In this document: positions 1 through 10,496 of the stretch, piece by piece
Layout: the number at the start of each line of letters is the position of its first letter
Numbering within the stretch: the first letter of the stretch is position 1
Source of the DNA: an uncultured Chlorobiaceae bacterium
Lineage (GTDB): Bacteria > Bacteroidota > Chlorobiia > Chlorobiales > Chlorobiaceae
Reading direction: 5' to 3'
Assembly (NCBI GenBank): GCA_903843305.1
Contig: CAIMPI010000027.1
Location: forward strand, 26,671 to 90,670
DNA: 64,000 nucleotides
Made by a program: the position numbers and the translations under genes
The notes under the pieces: generated by a model
Seen by the model: only the letters and a program-made list of their open reading frames with translations
What the model was told of the DNA's origin: nothing
Database searches by the model: none

Positions 1-704
1 ATCGCTCGGTTATCAGAGCAACATCGGATTTGGCCATAGCCTACAAACTTAATACCGCTTTTTATGAAGCTCGTGGTATTGCTGGATTGCAGGATATGGA
101 ACATACGCTTCGAACAATTCCAGAAGTATGTATGACGATTGCTGACGCCAAGCGGGCAGATATCGGCAATACCAGCAAAATGTATGCACAGGCTTTTTTT
201 GATCATTGGTCTTTTGATGCCATTACTGTTGCCCCTTATATGGGGTTTGACTCTCTTGAGCCTTTTTTTGCCTACAAGAATAAACTGGTCTTTGTGCTTT
301 GCCTCACCTCGAATGAAGGATCAGCAGATTTTGAGGAGCAGGAAATGAAGAATGGCGCTCCACTCTATCGTTCTGTGCTTGACAAGGTTGGTTTATGGAG
401 CAGGAACGGAAACGGCGGAGTTGTTGTTGGTGCAACCAAAAGCAATGTACTTGGACAGATTCGTCACGAGGCACCTGATCTTTTTATGCTTATACCCGGA
501 GTTGGCGCTCAGGGAGGATCACTTCAAGATGCAGCAAATCTTGGCGTTGATGAACAACGGCAAAGCGCTGTTATCAATGTCAGCCGGGCACTTATCTATC
601 CTGCACCGGTTGTTGCAGGTACCTTTACGAGTGTTGACGATTATGAGCGGACAGTGGCAGCAGAGGCGTCAAAAATTTGTAATGAGATGGCACGTGTGTT
701 ATAA
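1..704 (+). CDS. pyrF: Orotidine 5'-phosphate decarboxylase, 5'-truncated by window edge
   Basis: Frame is open to base 3; motifs DAKRADIGNTSKMYAQAFF and PGVGAQGG are typical of PyrF. Confidence 0.9.
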   Translation, partial: RSVIRATSDLAIAYKLNTAFYEARGIAGLQDMEHTLRTIPEVCMTIADAKRADIGNTSKMYAQAFFDHWSFDAITVAPYMGFDSLEPFFAYKNKLVFVLCLTSNEGSADFEEQEMKNGAPLYRSVLDKVGLWSRNGNGGVVVGATKSNVLGQIRHEAPDLFMLIPGVGAQGGSLQDAANLGVDEQRQSAVINVSRALIYPAPVVAGTFTSVDDYERTVAAEASKICNEMARVL

Positions 705-805
705 TAATGATGATGACTTGTTGGCATTATTCTGGGAGATGACGGGTAATTCTGATGGTTTGACGTATGCTTGATGGCAATCAAATGGAGTTTTAAATAA
801 ATACT

Positions 806-2650
806 ATGTGTGGAATTGTTGGATATATAGGGTGGCAGGATGCGGCACCGGTTCTCCTGAAAGGGTTGAAGCGGCTTGAATACAGAGGGTACGATTCGGC
901 AGGAATTGCCTTGCTGAACGGTACGCTTTCTGTCATGAAGCAGAAAGGAAGTGTCAGTGGTCTTGAAACCGACACTCTTGCGTTCAGGAAGGAAACTCCT
1001 GGTGCGACCATGGGTGTCGGTCATACCCGGTGGGCTACCCATGGTGAGCCCAGTGATCGCAATGCACATCCCCACCTGAATACAGCCGGGGACATCGCAG
1101 TCATTCATAACGGAATTATCGAAAACTATTCAGCTCTTAAACAGGAGCTTATTTCTCAGGACTATGTTTTTGTCAGCGAAACTGATTCTGAGGTTCTGGT
1201 TCACCTTATCGACAGAATCTGGAAAAGTGAACCTTCGCTTGACCTGGAAACGGTCACCCGCAGCGCTCTTCGTCATGTTGAAGGCGCTTATGGCCTCTGC
1301 GTCATCTCTTCACGTGAGCCCGACAAGATCGTCGTTGCACGCAAGGGTAGTCCACTGGTCATCGGTATTGGTATTGGTGAGTTTTTTATTGCTTCGGATG
1401 CAGCCCCCATTATAGAACATACAAACAAGGTGGTTTATCTTTCTGACGGCGAACTCGCAGTGGTAACAAGGGAGGGTTATTCTATCAAGACGATTGAGAA
1501 TGTTGAACAGGAAAAGATTGTGACGGAACTGGATTTTTCACTGGAAAAAATAGAGAAAGGTGGGTTTGAGCACTTTATGCTCAAGGAAATTTTTGAACAG
1601 CCTGCCGTCATGCACGATGTCATGCGAGGGCGCGTGCGCCTTGAGGAGGGACGACTCTGCCTTGGCGGGATTGAAGATTACCTCGATCGTCTGAAGCAGG
1701 CAAAGCGCATCATTATCTGTGCCTGTGGTACGAGCTGGCATGCCGGTCTTATCGGCGAATATCTGATTGAAGAGTTTGCCCGTATTCCTGTCGAGGTTGA
1801 CTATGCCTCAGAGTTCCGGTATCGCAATCCAATTGTTGGTGTCGATGATGTGGTTATTGTCATATCTCAGTCGGGTGAAACTGCCGATACCCTTGCTGCA
1901 CTTCGTACGGCAAAGGAGAAGGGGGCGCTCGTCATGGGAATTTGTAATGTTGTTGGTTCTACTATTGCCCGCGAAACCCTTTGTGGAATGTACACTCATG
2001 CCGGACCTGAAATTGGTGTGGCTTCGACCAAAGCCTTTACTGCTCAGGTAATTATGCTCTATATGCTTGCTCTTGCCCTCAGTAAAGGCAGAACTATATC
2101 CAGCGATGAAATTGTACTCCATCTTAAAGAACTTGTAACTATTCCTGAAAAAGCTGCCCGTATTCTTGAACTCGACAGTCAGATCAAATCAATTGCGGAA
2201 CGCTTCAAAGATGCCAAAAACTTCCTCTATCTCGGTCGAGGGTACAACTTCCCTGTTGCCCTGGAAGGTGCGCTGAAGCTCAAGGAGATCTCCTATATCC
2301 ATGCTGAAGGTTATCCCGCAGCAGAGATGAAGCATGGCCCTATTGCACTGATTGACGAGGATATGCCTGTCATTATTATTGCCACTCGCGATAACACCTA
2401 TTCGAAAATTCTCAGCAACATCGAGGAGGTGCGCAGCCGTAAAGGACGGGTTATTGCCATTGCCAATGATGGTGATCAGGAAATCAGTCGTCTGGCTGAA
2501 CATGTTATTTATATACCGCAGGCTTCAGGGCCGATAACTCCACTTCTGACGGTTATTCCCCTGCAGCTCCTTGCCTATCATATAGCCACACTCCGGGGAT
2601 GCAATGTGGATCGTCCACGAAATCTGGCAAAGTCAGTGACAGTCGAGTAA
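806..2650 (+). CDS. glmS: Glutamine-fructose-6-phosphate aminotransferase (isomerizing)
   Basis: N-terminal MCGIVGYIG class II amidotransferase, two SIS domains, C-terminal PRNLAKSVTVE. Confidence 0.97.
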   Translation: MCGIVGYIGWQDAAPVLLKGLKRLEYRGYDSAGIALLNGTLSVMKQKGSVSGLETDTLAFRKETPGATMGVGHTRWATHGEPSDRNAHPHLNTAGDIAVIHNGIIENYSALKQELISQDYVFVSETDSEVLVHLIDRIWKSEPSLDLETVTRSALRHVEGAYGLCVISSREPDKIVVARKGSPLVIGIGIGEFFIASDAAPIIEHTNKVVYLSDGELAVVTREGYSIKTIENVEQEKIVTELDFSLEKIEKGGFEHFMLKEIFEQPAVMHDVMRGRVRLEEGRLCLGGIEDYLDRLKQAKRIIICACGTSWHAGLIGEYLIEEFARIPVEVDYASEFRYRNPIVGVDDVVIVISQSGETADTLAALRTAKEKGALVMGICNVVGSTIARETLCGMYTHAGPEIGVASTKAFTAQVIMLYMLALALSKGRTISSDEIVLHLKELVTIPEKAARILELDSQIKSIAERFKDAKNFLYLGRGYNFPVALEGALKLKEISYIHAEGYPAAEMKHGPIALIDEDMPVIIIATRDNTYSKILSNIEEVRSRKGRVIAIANDGDQEISRLAEHVIYIPQASGPITPLLTVIPLQLLAYHIATLRGCNVDRPRNLAKSVTVE

Positions 2651-2682
2651 GAATTACTTTTTCATCTCAACTGAAATAGTTT

Positions 2683-3624
2683 ATGCAAAAGAATATTGTT
2701 ATTACAGGAGCCACCGGTCTCATAGGTGTTGATCTTTCCCTGAAATTAATTGCCAAAGGGGAGAAGGTTGTTCTTTTTGTCCGTTCACCGGAAATCGCCG
2801 CACGTAAAATTCCGGGTGCATCGGAGTATGTACAGTGGGACTCTGCTATGGAAAGCGGCGAATGGACGGCTTTTCTCAGCGGAGCGAAGGCTGTAATTCA
2901 TCTTGCAGGAAAGCCTTTGCTTGAAAGTCGCTGGACTGAAGCGCACAAAAAAGAGTGTTATACATCCAGAATTCTCGGCACCCGGCATTTGGTGTCTGCT
3001 ATTGCTGCAGCATCTGAAAAACCACAGGTTTTTATCTCTTCATCGGCCATTGGCTACTATGGCTCTTTTTACCGTTGCGACGATACTCCCCTGATAGATG
3101 AATCGGGCAATAAAGGAAGCGATTTTCTTGCCAAGATCTGTATTGACTGGGAAAAGGAGGCACTTGGAGCCGAAAAGAACGTCTCACGGCTTGTGCTCTT
3201 GAGAACGGGTATTGTTCTTTCGACAAAAGGCGGGATGCTACAGAAGATGATGGCTCCCTTCCAGTTTTATGCTGGTGGGCCTATTGGTTCAGGCCACCAG
3301 TGTATCTCATGGATTCACCTTGATGATGAGATTGCCGTGATACTTGAGGCACTTAATAATCCGGCCTATCGTGGAGCAATTAATCTCGTCAGCCCGGCAC
3401 CAGTTTCTATGAAGGAATTTGCCGAGGCACTTGGTCAAGTTCTCGGAAGACCATCTCTGTTACCTGTGCCAGAGTTTGTCGTGCGTCTCTTGATGGGTGA
3501 AGGGGGAGAATATGCTGTGAAAGGTCAGAATATCAAACCTGGATTTTTGGCGGCGCAACGTTTTTCATTTCAGTATCCGGCCCTGTCCGGTGCTCTCGCG
3601 GACCTTATTTCGCATAAAAAATAA
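2683..3624 (+). CDS. TIGR01777/YfcH-type NAD(P)-dependent epimerase
   Basis: ITGATGLIG Rossmann motif and family pattern (SSSAIGYYG, LRTGIVLS, WIHLDDE). Confidence 0.88.
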   Translation: MQKNIVITGATGLIGVDLSLKLIAKGEKVVLFVRSPEIAARKIPGASEYVQWDSAMESGEWTAFLSGAKAVIHLAGKPLLESRWTEAHKKECYTSRILGTRHLVSAIAAASEKPQVFISSSAIGYYGSFYRCDDTPLIDESGNKGSDFLAKICIDWEKEALGAEKNVSRLVLLRTGIVLSTKGGMLQKMMAPFQFYAGGPIGSGHQCISWIHLDDEIAVILEALNNPAYRGAINLVSPAPVSMKEFAEALGQVLGRPSLLPVPEFVVRLLMGEGGEYAVKGQNIKPGFLAAQRFSFQYPALSGALADLISHKK

Positions 3625-3658
3625 GCTGGTTTACAAATAAATCAATAAGGAGTACAAT

Positions 3659-4156
3659 ATGGGCACAAGAGGCCGCGAAATTGTTGGAGAACACCTGCCG
3701 CGTGTTCTTGAATTGCTCAGTAAGGCTTTTGCTGACGAATGGCTTGCCTATTATCAGTACTGGATTGGGGCAAAGGTTGTTCAGGGACCTATGAAAGATG
3801 CCGCTATTGCGGAGCTTCTGCAACATGCTGCTGATGAACTTCGTCATGCTGACATGCTGACTACAAGGATTATTCAGCTTGGCGGAAAGCCGCTTTCGAG
3901 CCCTCTCGACTGGTTTACCTTCTCGAACTGCGGTTATGCAGCTCCAGAAGATCCTTTTATAAAGAGAATACTCGAACAGAACATTGCCGGTGAACAGTGT
4001 GCTATCAATGTCTATAACAGCATTATTGAGGAGATTGGCATGAAAGATCCGGTCACCTACAATCTCGCTGTGCAGATTCTCCAGGATGAGGTCGAGCATG
4101 AAGAGGATCTGCAGGCGCTCCTCGAAGATCTTGGTATTTTTCTTGTAAGGTCGTAA
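3659..4156 (+). CDS. Ferritin-like domain protein (bacterioferritin/DPS-like)
   Basis: Four-helix ferritin pattern with EWLAYYQYW, HAADELRHADML, EVEHEEDLQ. Confidence 0.8.
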   Translation: MGTRGREIVGEHLPRVLELLSKAFADEWLAYYQYWIGAKVVQGPMKDAAIAELLQHAADELRHADMLTTRIIQLGGKPLSSPLDWFTFSNCGYAAPEDPFIKRILEQNIAGEQCAINVYNSIIEEIGMKDPVTYNLAVQILQDEVEHEEDLQALLEDLGIFLVRS

Positions 4157-4175
4157 TACACTCTTCTTTCCCGAC

Positions 4176-4211
4176 ATAAAGCCAGGCAGAACAGTATCTT
4201 TCTGGCTTTAT
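4176..4211. terminator. Hairpin ATAAAGCCAG/CTGGCTTTAT downstream of the ferritin-like gene
   Basis: Perfect 10-bp inverted repeat, 16-nt loop, just after stop codon. Confidence 0.6.
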
Positions 4212-4378
4212 TGCTTACATCTTGCGCCGCATAAGACATGGTTCCCTGTTTTTTGATTGAAAGTCTTACCTTTTTGTAATAAAAAACGATAAATTTTTTG
4301 TTTTAGTTAAAAAACTAACTACATTTTTGTCAAGTCCATTAATTATTAAGGTAATTTTCAATTTCATCGAATATTATT

Positions 4379-5713
4379 ATGAGAAAAAAACTTTTAACGA
4401 TTCTGCTGTTCCTGCTGGCAGCATCGTTGTTTCAGGGTACCGCTCATGCAGCAGAAGAGGTGGTTACTGATACCGGAACAACCTCATGGATGCTGACCTC
4501 CACAGCACTGGTTTTGCTTATGATTCCTGGTCTGGCCATGTTTTATGGGGGACTCGTCCGGACAAAGAACGTTATTGGTACCATGATGCACAGTTTTGGT
4601 GCAATGGTAATTATTGGAGTGCTCTGGCCGATGGTTGGCTATGCCCTAAGTTTTGGCCCTGGTGTTCTTGGCGGTTTTGTAGGGTGGGACAGCAAATATT
4701 TCATGTTGCAAGGTATCGATGAAACCATTATGCCGACGCATATTCCCGAATATGTGTTTGCAATGTTCCAGGGTAAATTTGCCATTATTACTCCGGCACT
4801 GATTGCAGGAGCTTTTGCGGAACGAGTTAATTTTAAAGGGTATGCCCTGTTTATTGCGCTGTGGAGTATTTTTGTCTACAGCCCGATTTGCCATTGGATG
4901 TGGGCTGCCGACGGTTTTCTTTTCAACCTGGGAGCTGCTGGGGCCATTGACTTTGCTGGTGGTACTGTTGTTCATATTTCTTCAGGTGTTACAGCACTTG
5001 TTGCTGCACTCTACCTTGGCAAAAGGCGTGGTTATCCAAAAAATGTCATGCATCCGAACAACCTTGTGATGACGTTGATTGGTGCCGGACTGCTCTGGGT
5101 AGGATGGTTCGGGTTCAACGCGGGTAGTGCTATTGCCAGCAACCTTTCAACCGCAAGGGCTCTTACGGTTACACAGATAGCTGCCGCATCGGGCGCATTT
5201 ACCTGGATGGCCATTGAAATGTTCCAGCATGGCAAAGCGACCAGTCTCGGTGTAGCTTCAGGTATTCTTGCAGGTCTTGTTGCCATAACTCCGGCGGCAG
5301 GTGTTGTTCAGCCTTCGGGAGCACTTGCTCTCGGTGTTCTCGCTGCAATTTTCTGCTATTGCGCAATTTTGATCAAAAACAAGCTTGGCTACGACGACAG
5401 TCTTGATGCTTTTGGTGTTCACGGTGTTGGAGGTATTGTAGGTGCTCTGGCTCTGGTGTTTTTCATTCGCCCGGCATGGATGGCTGATGCTGCCGCCAAA
5501 ACACTGGACAAAAGCTGGACAGTCTGGCAACAGCTTGGTGTTCAGGCTACAGCAGTAGGCGTTACCATTGGTTATGCTGCAGTGGTTTCTTTTATTCTCT
5601 TGTTCCTGGTTGAAAAAACAATCGGTCTGCGTATCTCTGAAGTTGATGAAATGTCCGGTCTCGATCAGAGTATGCACGGTGAACATGGATACGGCCTTAT
5701 CAACCTTAACTAA
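4379..5713 (+). CDS. amtB: Ammonium transporter with signal peptide
   Basis: Amt family motifs (GLAMFYGGLVRTKN, DFAGGTVVHISSG, DAFGVHGVGGIVGAL). Confidence 0.96.
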   Translation: MRKKLLTILLFLLAASLFQGTAHAAEEVVTDTGTTSWMLTSTALVLLMIPGLAMFYGGLVRTKNVIGTMMHSFGAMVIIGVLWPMVGYALSFGPGVLGGFVGWDSKYFMLQGIDETIMPTHIPEYVFAMFQGKFAIITPALIAGAFAERVNFKGYALFIALWSIFVYSPICHWMWAADGFLFNLGAAGAIDFAGGTVVHISSGVTALVAALYLGKRRGYPKNVMHPNNLVMTLIGAGLLWVGWFGFNAGSAIASNLSTARALTVTQIAAASGAFTWMAIEMFQHGKATSLGVASGILAGLVAITPAAGVVQPSGALALGVLAAIFCYCAILIKNKLGYDDSLDAFGVHGVGGIVGALALVFFIRPAWMADAAAKTLDKSWTVWQQLGVQATAVGVTIGYAAVVSFILLFLVEKTIGLRISEVDEMSGLDQSMHGEHGYGLINLN

Positions 5714-5722
5714 TTTGTTGCA

Positions 5723-6064
5723 ATGAAACTGATAACCGCAATCATTCAGCCGGACAGACTCGACCATGTTCGTGAGGCTCTGATCCAGGCCGATATAACA
5801 AGAATTACTGTCAGCCGGGTAACAGGTCATGGCAGGCAGGAGGATATAGATATCTACAGAGGACAGAAAATAGCGCCAAACCTGATTCCTAAAATCAGGC
5901 TTGATATTGCAGTTAATAATGAGTTTGTCGATATCACTGTCGATACCATAATTAATTCTGCGAGTCACGGTGTTGGCGAAATCGGTGACGGAAAGATCTT
6001 TATAACTTCTCTTGAAGAGTGTATCCGTATCAGAACCAGGGAACGCGGCGGAAAGGCGATCTGA
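5723..6064 (+). CDS. glnB: Nitrogen regulatory protein P-II
   Basis: MKLITAIIQPDRLDHVREAL and C-terminal VGEIGDGKIFI; linked to amtB. Confidence 0.92.
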   Translation: MKLITAIIQPDRLDHVREALIQADITRITVSRVTGHGRQEDIDIYRGQKIAPNLIPKIRLDIAVNNEFVDITVDTIINSASHGVGEIGDGKIFITSLEECIRIRTRERGGKAI

Positions 6065-6082
6065 TAAACCCCTCATTTCAGC

Positions 6083-6115
6083 GCGTCGGGCAGGGTAATA
6101 CACGCTGCCCGACGC
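6083..6115. terminator. Strong hairpin GCGTCGGGCAG/CTGCCCGACGC between convergent genes
   Basis: Perfect 11-bp GC-rich stem, 11-nt loop. Confidence 0.7.
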
Positions 6116-6141
6116 CGCTGATCTCCTAACAGGTACAAGTC

Positions 6142-6729
6142 TTATGTCGGACTCTCCCTGGGGTTCGGCTGTGGTATTGGCGGCGGCGGCTGGTTCTGTT
6201 TCCATGCAGGATAATAAGTATTCAGCCATCTTTCCGCATCGACGTCGCCAAGTTGAGCTGCCCGGCAGAAGTCTTCGGTCTGTCCAGCAAAATCACCGAT
6301 TTTGCTTTTGGCGATACCACGGTGAAAAAAAGCTGACGCCATTTTTTTGTCGAGTTCAATAGCCTGTGAAAAATCGAGAATAGCGCCGACAAAGTCTCGG
6401 GTCATGTTTTTCGCGACTCCCCGATTATAATAACCGACAGCCTTGAAATACGGCTCACCGAATGTTATAACCATTGAGTAGTCATTAATAGCTTGTTGAT
6501 ACTTTTTCAACTGCAGCTCTGCTATGGCACGCATCTGGAATGCCATGGTAAAGGAGGGATAGTCATCAATCGCCTTGGTATACAATTTTACAGCTCGTAC
6601 CAAGTCACCCTGCTGGTGCTTTTCAAATCCCTGGTTGAATGAGTTGTTTGCTGATTCAGACGGGGTTATGCCTGCCGTCATCAGCATAAACACTGCGGCA
6701 ACCGTGATAAAACACAAAATCCTTTTCAT
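6142..6729 (-). CDS. Secreted TPR-repeat protein
   Basis: Signal peptide MKRILCFITVAAVFMLMTAG from an internal start; TPR repeats; proline-rich C-terminus. Confidence 0.8.
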   Translation of the reverse strand: MKRILCFITVAAVFMLMTAGITPSESANNSFNQGFEKHQQGDLVRAVKLYTKAIDDYPSFTMAFQMRAIAELQLKKYQQAINDYSMVITFGEPYFKAVGYYNRGVAKNMTRDFVGAILDFSQAIELDKKMASAFFHRGIAKSKIGDFAGQTEDFCRAAQLGDVDAERWLNTYYPAWKQNQPPPPIPQPNPRESPT

Positions 6730-6925
6730 TGATGCGCCACGTTTCTCTGGTAATCTGACTGATAAAGCAGGAACATATCCGTTTATAAATACTGAAGTTT
6801 TCGGAAATTTGAAGTCCTTTTTTTTGTACCGCAAAATGAGGTCGTTCGTCAGTGTTTATTTGTACATGTTATCATGCTTTTTCTATCTTGCTTTCGGTCA
6901 CTATTATCAACGTATCTCTTCGTTA

Positions 6926-7672
6926 ATGTTCAGGATCAGCCTTGAGGAATTTGAAGGGCCGCTTGATTTGCTGCTTTTTTTTATCAGGCGTGATGAACTG
7001 GATATCTATAATATTCCGATTTCAAAAATTACTGCTGATTTTATTGGCTATATCAAGGATGTCAGCAATCTCAACCTTGAAATTGCTGCTGATTTTATTT
7101 ATATGGCATCCATGCTGATGAGTATCAAGGCGAAAATGCTTCTTCCACGTCCCGTTGAGAATGATGTCGAGACCGACGAGTTTGATCCTCGAAACGAACT
7201 TGTACAGCGGTTGCTTGAATATAAACAGATCAAGGAGGGCGCAAGTGCACTGAATCAGCTTGCCGAAGTGCGGGGAAACCTTTTTGCACGGGGCTCTTTT
7301 GATGAGTTGGAGGAAAAGGTTACCAAAGAACTGGATGAGTTGATTCATCGACCAACACTCTACCATCTCATGCTGGCCTATAAATCGGTACTGGAGAACT
7401 TGCCCCGTCCTATGACCCGCAATGTCATGGATGCACCGGTAACAATGGAGGAACAAACAATAATGATTCTTTCGAGACTTCAGGATCGGAAGCAGATCTC
7501 TTTTCTTTCAGTGCTTGAAGGCGTCACCGAACGACTTATTCTTGTGGTTACCTTCCTGGCAGTGCTCGAACTTTGTAAAAACAGAAGAATTATTGTATTG
7601 GTGAAGGATGGTCATGATGACTTCTGGATTGAACTGAGAGCCGGATTGTCCTCTCCGATGATAACCATATAA
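6926..7672 (+). CDS. scpA: Segregation and condensation protein A
   Basis: MFRISLEEFEGPLDLLLFFIRRDELDIYNIPISKIT; the listed ORF start at 6575 is too far upstream. Confidence 0.92.
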   Translation: MFRISLEEFEGPLDLLLFFIRRDELDIYNIPISKITADFIGYIKDVSNLNLEIAADFIYMASMLMSIKAKMLLPRPVENDVETDEFDPRNELVQRLLEYKQIKEGASALNQLAEVRGNLFARGSFDELEEKVTKELDELIHRPTLYHLMLAYKSVLENLPRPMTRNVMDAPVTMEEQTIMILSRLQDRKQISFLSVLEGVTERLILVVTFLAVLELCKNRRIIVLVKDGHDDFWIELRAGLSSPMITI

Positions 7673-7773
7673 ACATACTGATCGCTCTGAAATGCCCCTC
7701 TTTGCCCTTAAAAGGTTGCTCCATACATATAATCACCGGTCAGGGTGATGTGCTCCCATCCTGAAGCTCCCCC

Positions 7774-8193
7774 TTATTCGCCGATAATCTTGATGAGCAC
7801 CCGTTTTTTTCTATTGCCGTCAAACTCCCCGTAGAAAATCTGCTCCCAGGTACCAAAATGCAGTCGCCCTTTTGTGACGGCAACAACGACCTCCCGACCC
7901 ATGATCTGGCGCTTGTGATGTGCATCGCCGTTATCCTCTCCGGTTCTGTTGTGCTGGTAGCGGCTTAGCGGTTCATGCGGAGCCAGCTCCTCAAGCCACC
8001 GCTTGTAGTCTTGATGCAGCCCCGGTTCGTCATCATTGATAAAGACTGAAGCTGTTATGTGCATCGCATTCACCAGGCAGAGACCTTCCTGAATGCCGCT
8101 CTCCTGAAGAGCCCGCTCAACGTCGCCAGTGATATTTACAAAACCCATTCTTGCAGGTATCTGCAGCCAGAGTTCCTTGTGGTATGATTTCAT
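7774..8193 (-). CDS. YjbQ / UPF0047 family protein
   Basis: Family motifs [38 protein letters not shown]. Confidence 0.88.
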   Translation of the reverse strand: MKSYHKELWLQIPARMGFVNITGDVERALQESGIQEGLCLVNAMHITASVFINDDEPGLHQDYKRWLEELAPHEPLSRYQHNRTGEDNGDAHHKRQIMGREVVVAVTKGRLHFGTWEQIFYGEFDGNRKKRVLIKIIGE

Positions 8194-8625
8194 TCTTCAG
8201 AAGGTTAACGTTCATAGTCTTGACCGTATTCATTTTTATACCGGAAATTACCATTTTGAGCGGAAGATGCAGGTATAGGGCAGGAAATAATTACGATGTT
8301 CCAAATGTCATCTCAGAATTGGGATTTTAAAACCCGTCAAGAGATTTCATAAGCCCTTAACTTATATTAATATCAATACATCAGGAATGAACTGGTTTCT
8401 GCAGAAACATCAGTCCCTCTTATAAGATTTTAAGGAGCTGCCACCTTGGGTCAGGATTGAGCGGAATTGCGTTAAGCTATAAAACATTATCTTCATCATC
8501 TGGTGAGCATTTCAAAAGACGGTCTGATCTTTGGTTATATCACATTCTGAGGACGCTTTAAACCTCATTTTAAGACCAGTAGGTACGAACCACAATTTGC
8601 AACACAACGGACGACAGTACAATTC

Positions 8626-10176
8626 ATGAACCACAACGGAAGCAATATAGAATCAAGACTTTGGGCGGCGGCAGACGAACTTCGGGCAAACTCGAAACTG
8701 AAGTCTTCGGAATACTCGGTTCCGGTTCTTGGACTGGTGTTTTTGCGATTTGCCGACCACAAGTTCCAGATGGCAGCGAAAGAGCTTGAAGGATCGGGTG
8801 GGACACGTCGCCGCATCGGCCCGGGGGACTACCAGGCTCAAGGTGTACTCTTTCTGCCGGAGGAGGCTCGCTTTTCGACACTGATACAACTCCCTGAAGG
8901 TATCAACATTGGTGCGGCAATCAACGATGCCATGCGGGCCATAGAAGCGGAGAACCCGGATCTCAAGGATGTCTTGCCCAAGACCTACAACCGTTTCGAG
9001 AACTCCCTGCTCAAGGAACTGCTCAAAACCATGAACTCCGTTCCTATGGACATTGAGGGAGATGCTTTTGGCAAGATTTATGAATACTTCCTTGGGCACT
9101 TTGCCATGAGCGAGGGGCAGAAAGGTGGAGAGTTTTTCACTCCAACCGCCATTGTTCAGCTCGTTGTCAGTATCATCGAACCGTTTCATGGGCGTATTTT
9201 TGATCCAGCTTCGGGCTCTTGCGGCATGTTTGTGCAGAGTGCCCGCTTTGTTGGTGAACACAAGATGAACCCTGATGCTGAGCTGAGTGTTTACGGGCAG
9301 GAGAAGGTTTCTGAAACGGTGCGTCTTGGCAAGATGAATCTTGCGGTGCATGGGCTTGGTGGCGATATTCGTCAGGGCAACGCTTACTACGAGGATCTGC
9401 ATAGCTCTATCGGAAAGTTTGATTTCGTCATGGCCAATCCCCCCTTTAACGTTGACCGAATCGACAAGGAACGGCTCAAGGATGACAAGCGGTTTCCTTT
9501 TGGCCTGCCGCGTACCGATAACGGTAACTACCTCTGGATTCAGCTCTTTTACAGTTCTCTCAACGAAACTGGTCGAGCAGGGTTTGTAATGGCCAACTCT
9601 GCATCTGATGCCCGTGGTTCTGAAATGGATATCCGCTGTGACCTTATTGAGGCAAGTGTTGTGGATGTCATGGTCGCCGTCGGTTCCAACTTCTTTTATA
9701 CGGTAACGCTTCCCTGCACCCTCTGGTTTTTTGACAAGGGCAAAGGTAAGACCAACCGAGCCAATACCGTGCTCTTCATCGATGCCCGTCACCTCTACCG
9801 CCAGATTGACCGTGCTCACCGCGACTGGACACCCGCACAGATTGAGTTTCTGGCCAATATTGTCCGACTCTACCGTGGTGAAGCTACAGAGAACCTGCAT
9901 GAAAGTGCCGGTTTGGTTGGAGAACACTTCCCTGATGGCCACTATGCCGATATCGCCGGTTTGTGCAAAGTAGCAACGAAAGATGATATCGAAGCACAGG
10001 GGTGGAGTCTCAACCCCGGACGTTATGTGGGCGTGACCGCCAAAGTTGAAGATGACTTCGATTTTAAGGAACGGCTTGAAGAGCTGAACGAGGAACTTGA
10101 AACTCTCAATATTGAAGCGCGGGAGCTTGAAGAGCGGATTGCGGAGAATGTCGTCAAGTTGCTGGAGGTGGAGTGA
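8626..10176 (+). CDS. hsdM: Type I restriction-modification system, N6-adenine methyltransferase subunit
   Basis: [27 protein letters not shown], catalytic NPPF. Confidence 0.95.
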   Translation: MNHNGSNIESRLWAAADELRANSKLKSSEYSVPVLGLVFLRFADHKFQMAAKELEGSGGTRRRIGPGDYQAQGVLFLPEEARFSTLIQLPEGINIGAAINDAMRAIEAENPDLKDVLPKTYNRFENSLLKELLKTMNSVPMDIEGDAFGKIYEYFLGHFAMSEGQKGGEFFTPTAIVQLVVSIIEPFHGRIFDPASGSCGMFVQSARFVGEHKMNPDAELSVYGQEKVSETVRLGKMNLAVHGLGGDIRQGNAYYEDLHSSIGKFDFVMANPPFNVDRIDKERLKDDKRFPFGLPRTDNGNYLWIQLFYSSLNETGRAGFVMANSASDARGSEMDIRCDLIEASVVDVMVAVGSNFFYTVTLPCTLWFFDKGKGKTNRANTVLFIDARHLYRQIDRAHRDWTPAQIEFLANIVRLYRGEATENLHESAGLVGEHFPDGHYADIAGLCKVATKDDIEAQGWSLNPGRYVGVTAKVEDDFDFKERLEELNEELETLNIEARELEERIAENVVKLLEVE

Positions 10177-10496
10177 TGGCGAACAAGCAAAAAGAGACCG
10201 CCGGAAAGATGCATTTGTCGCCTCCTCTTCTGGGAGAGCTTCGCGGGATGATTGAAGAGAGTCGCAAGAGCCTTGCCGGTGCGGTTAATGCTTCAATGAC
10301 GATGCTTTATTGGCGAATCGGCAAGCGAATTGTTGCGACGCTGTCGCAACAATTGAGTTGGTCGCATTTCTGCGAAATCATCACTCTCGAAAATTATTTA
10401 CCCCGTGATTTCTATGCGGAAAGATATCGTATTGAACGTTGGAGGGCAAAAGGGTCTGCTCGAAGTGTTGGCAAGTTGCTGAAGGAGGGGAAGTGA
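10173..10496 (+). pseudogene. DUF1016/YhcG (PDDEXK) gene remnant, internally deleted and 3'-truncated
   Basis: N-terminal LYWRIGKRI is joined directly to IVATLSQQLSWSHFCEIITLENYLPRDFYAERYRIERW; the nuclease C-terminus is absent. Confidence 0.7.
10328..10354. repeat. Perfect 12-bp palindrome AATTGTTGCGAC-GCT-GTCGCAACAATT inside the yhcG remnant
   Basis: Read directly from sequence; encodes IVATLSQQL. Confidence 0.95.

Noticed and set aside
5258-6229. 323-aa minus-strand ORF opposite amtB and glnB
   Set aside because: Antisense to two strong genes and low-complexity composition; not a credible protein.
6575-6925. Upstream 117 codons of the scpA ORF
   Set aside because: Overlaps the divergent TPR gene and lacks ScpA similarity; ScpA starts at MFRISLEEFEGPLDLLL (6926).
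8653-9942. 429-aa minus-strand ORF opposite hsdM
   Set aside because: Fully antisense to a clear hsdM; no domain-like motifs; shadow ORF of a codon-biased gene.
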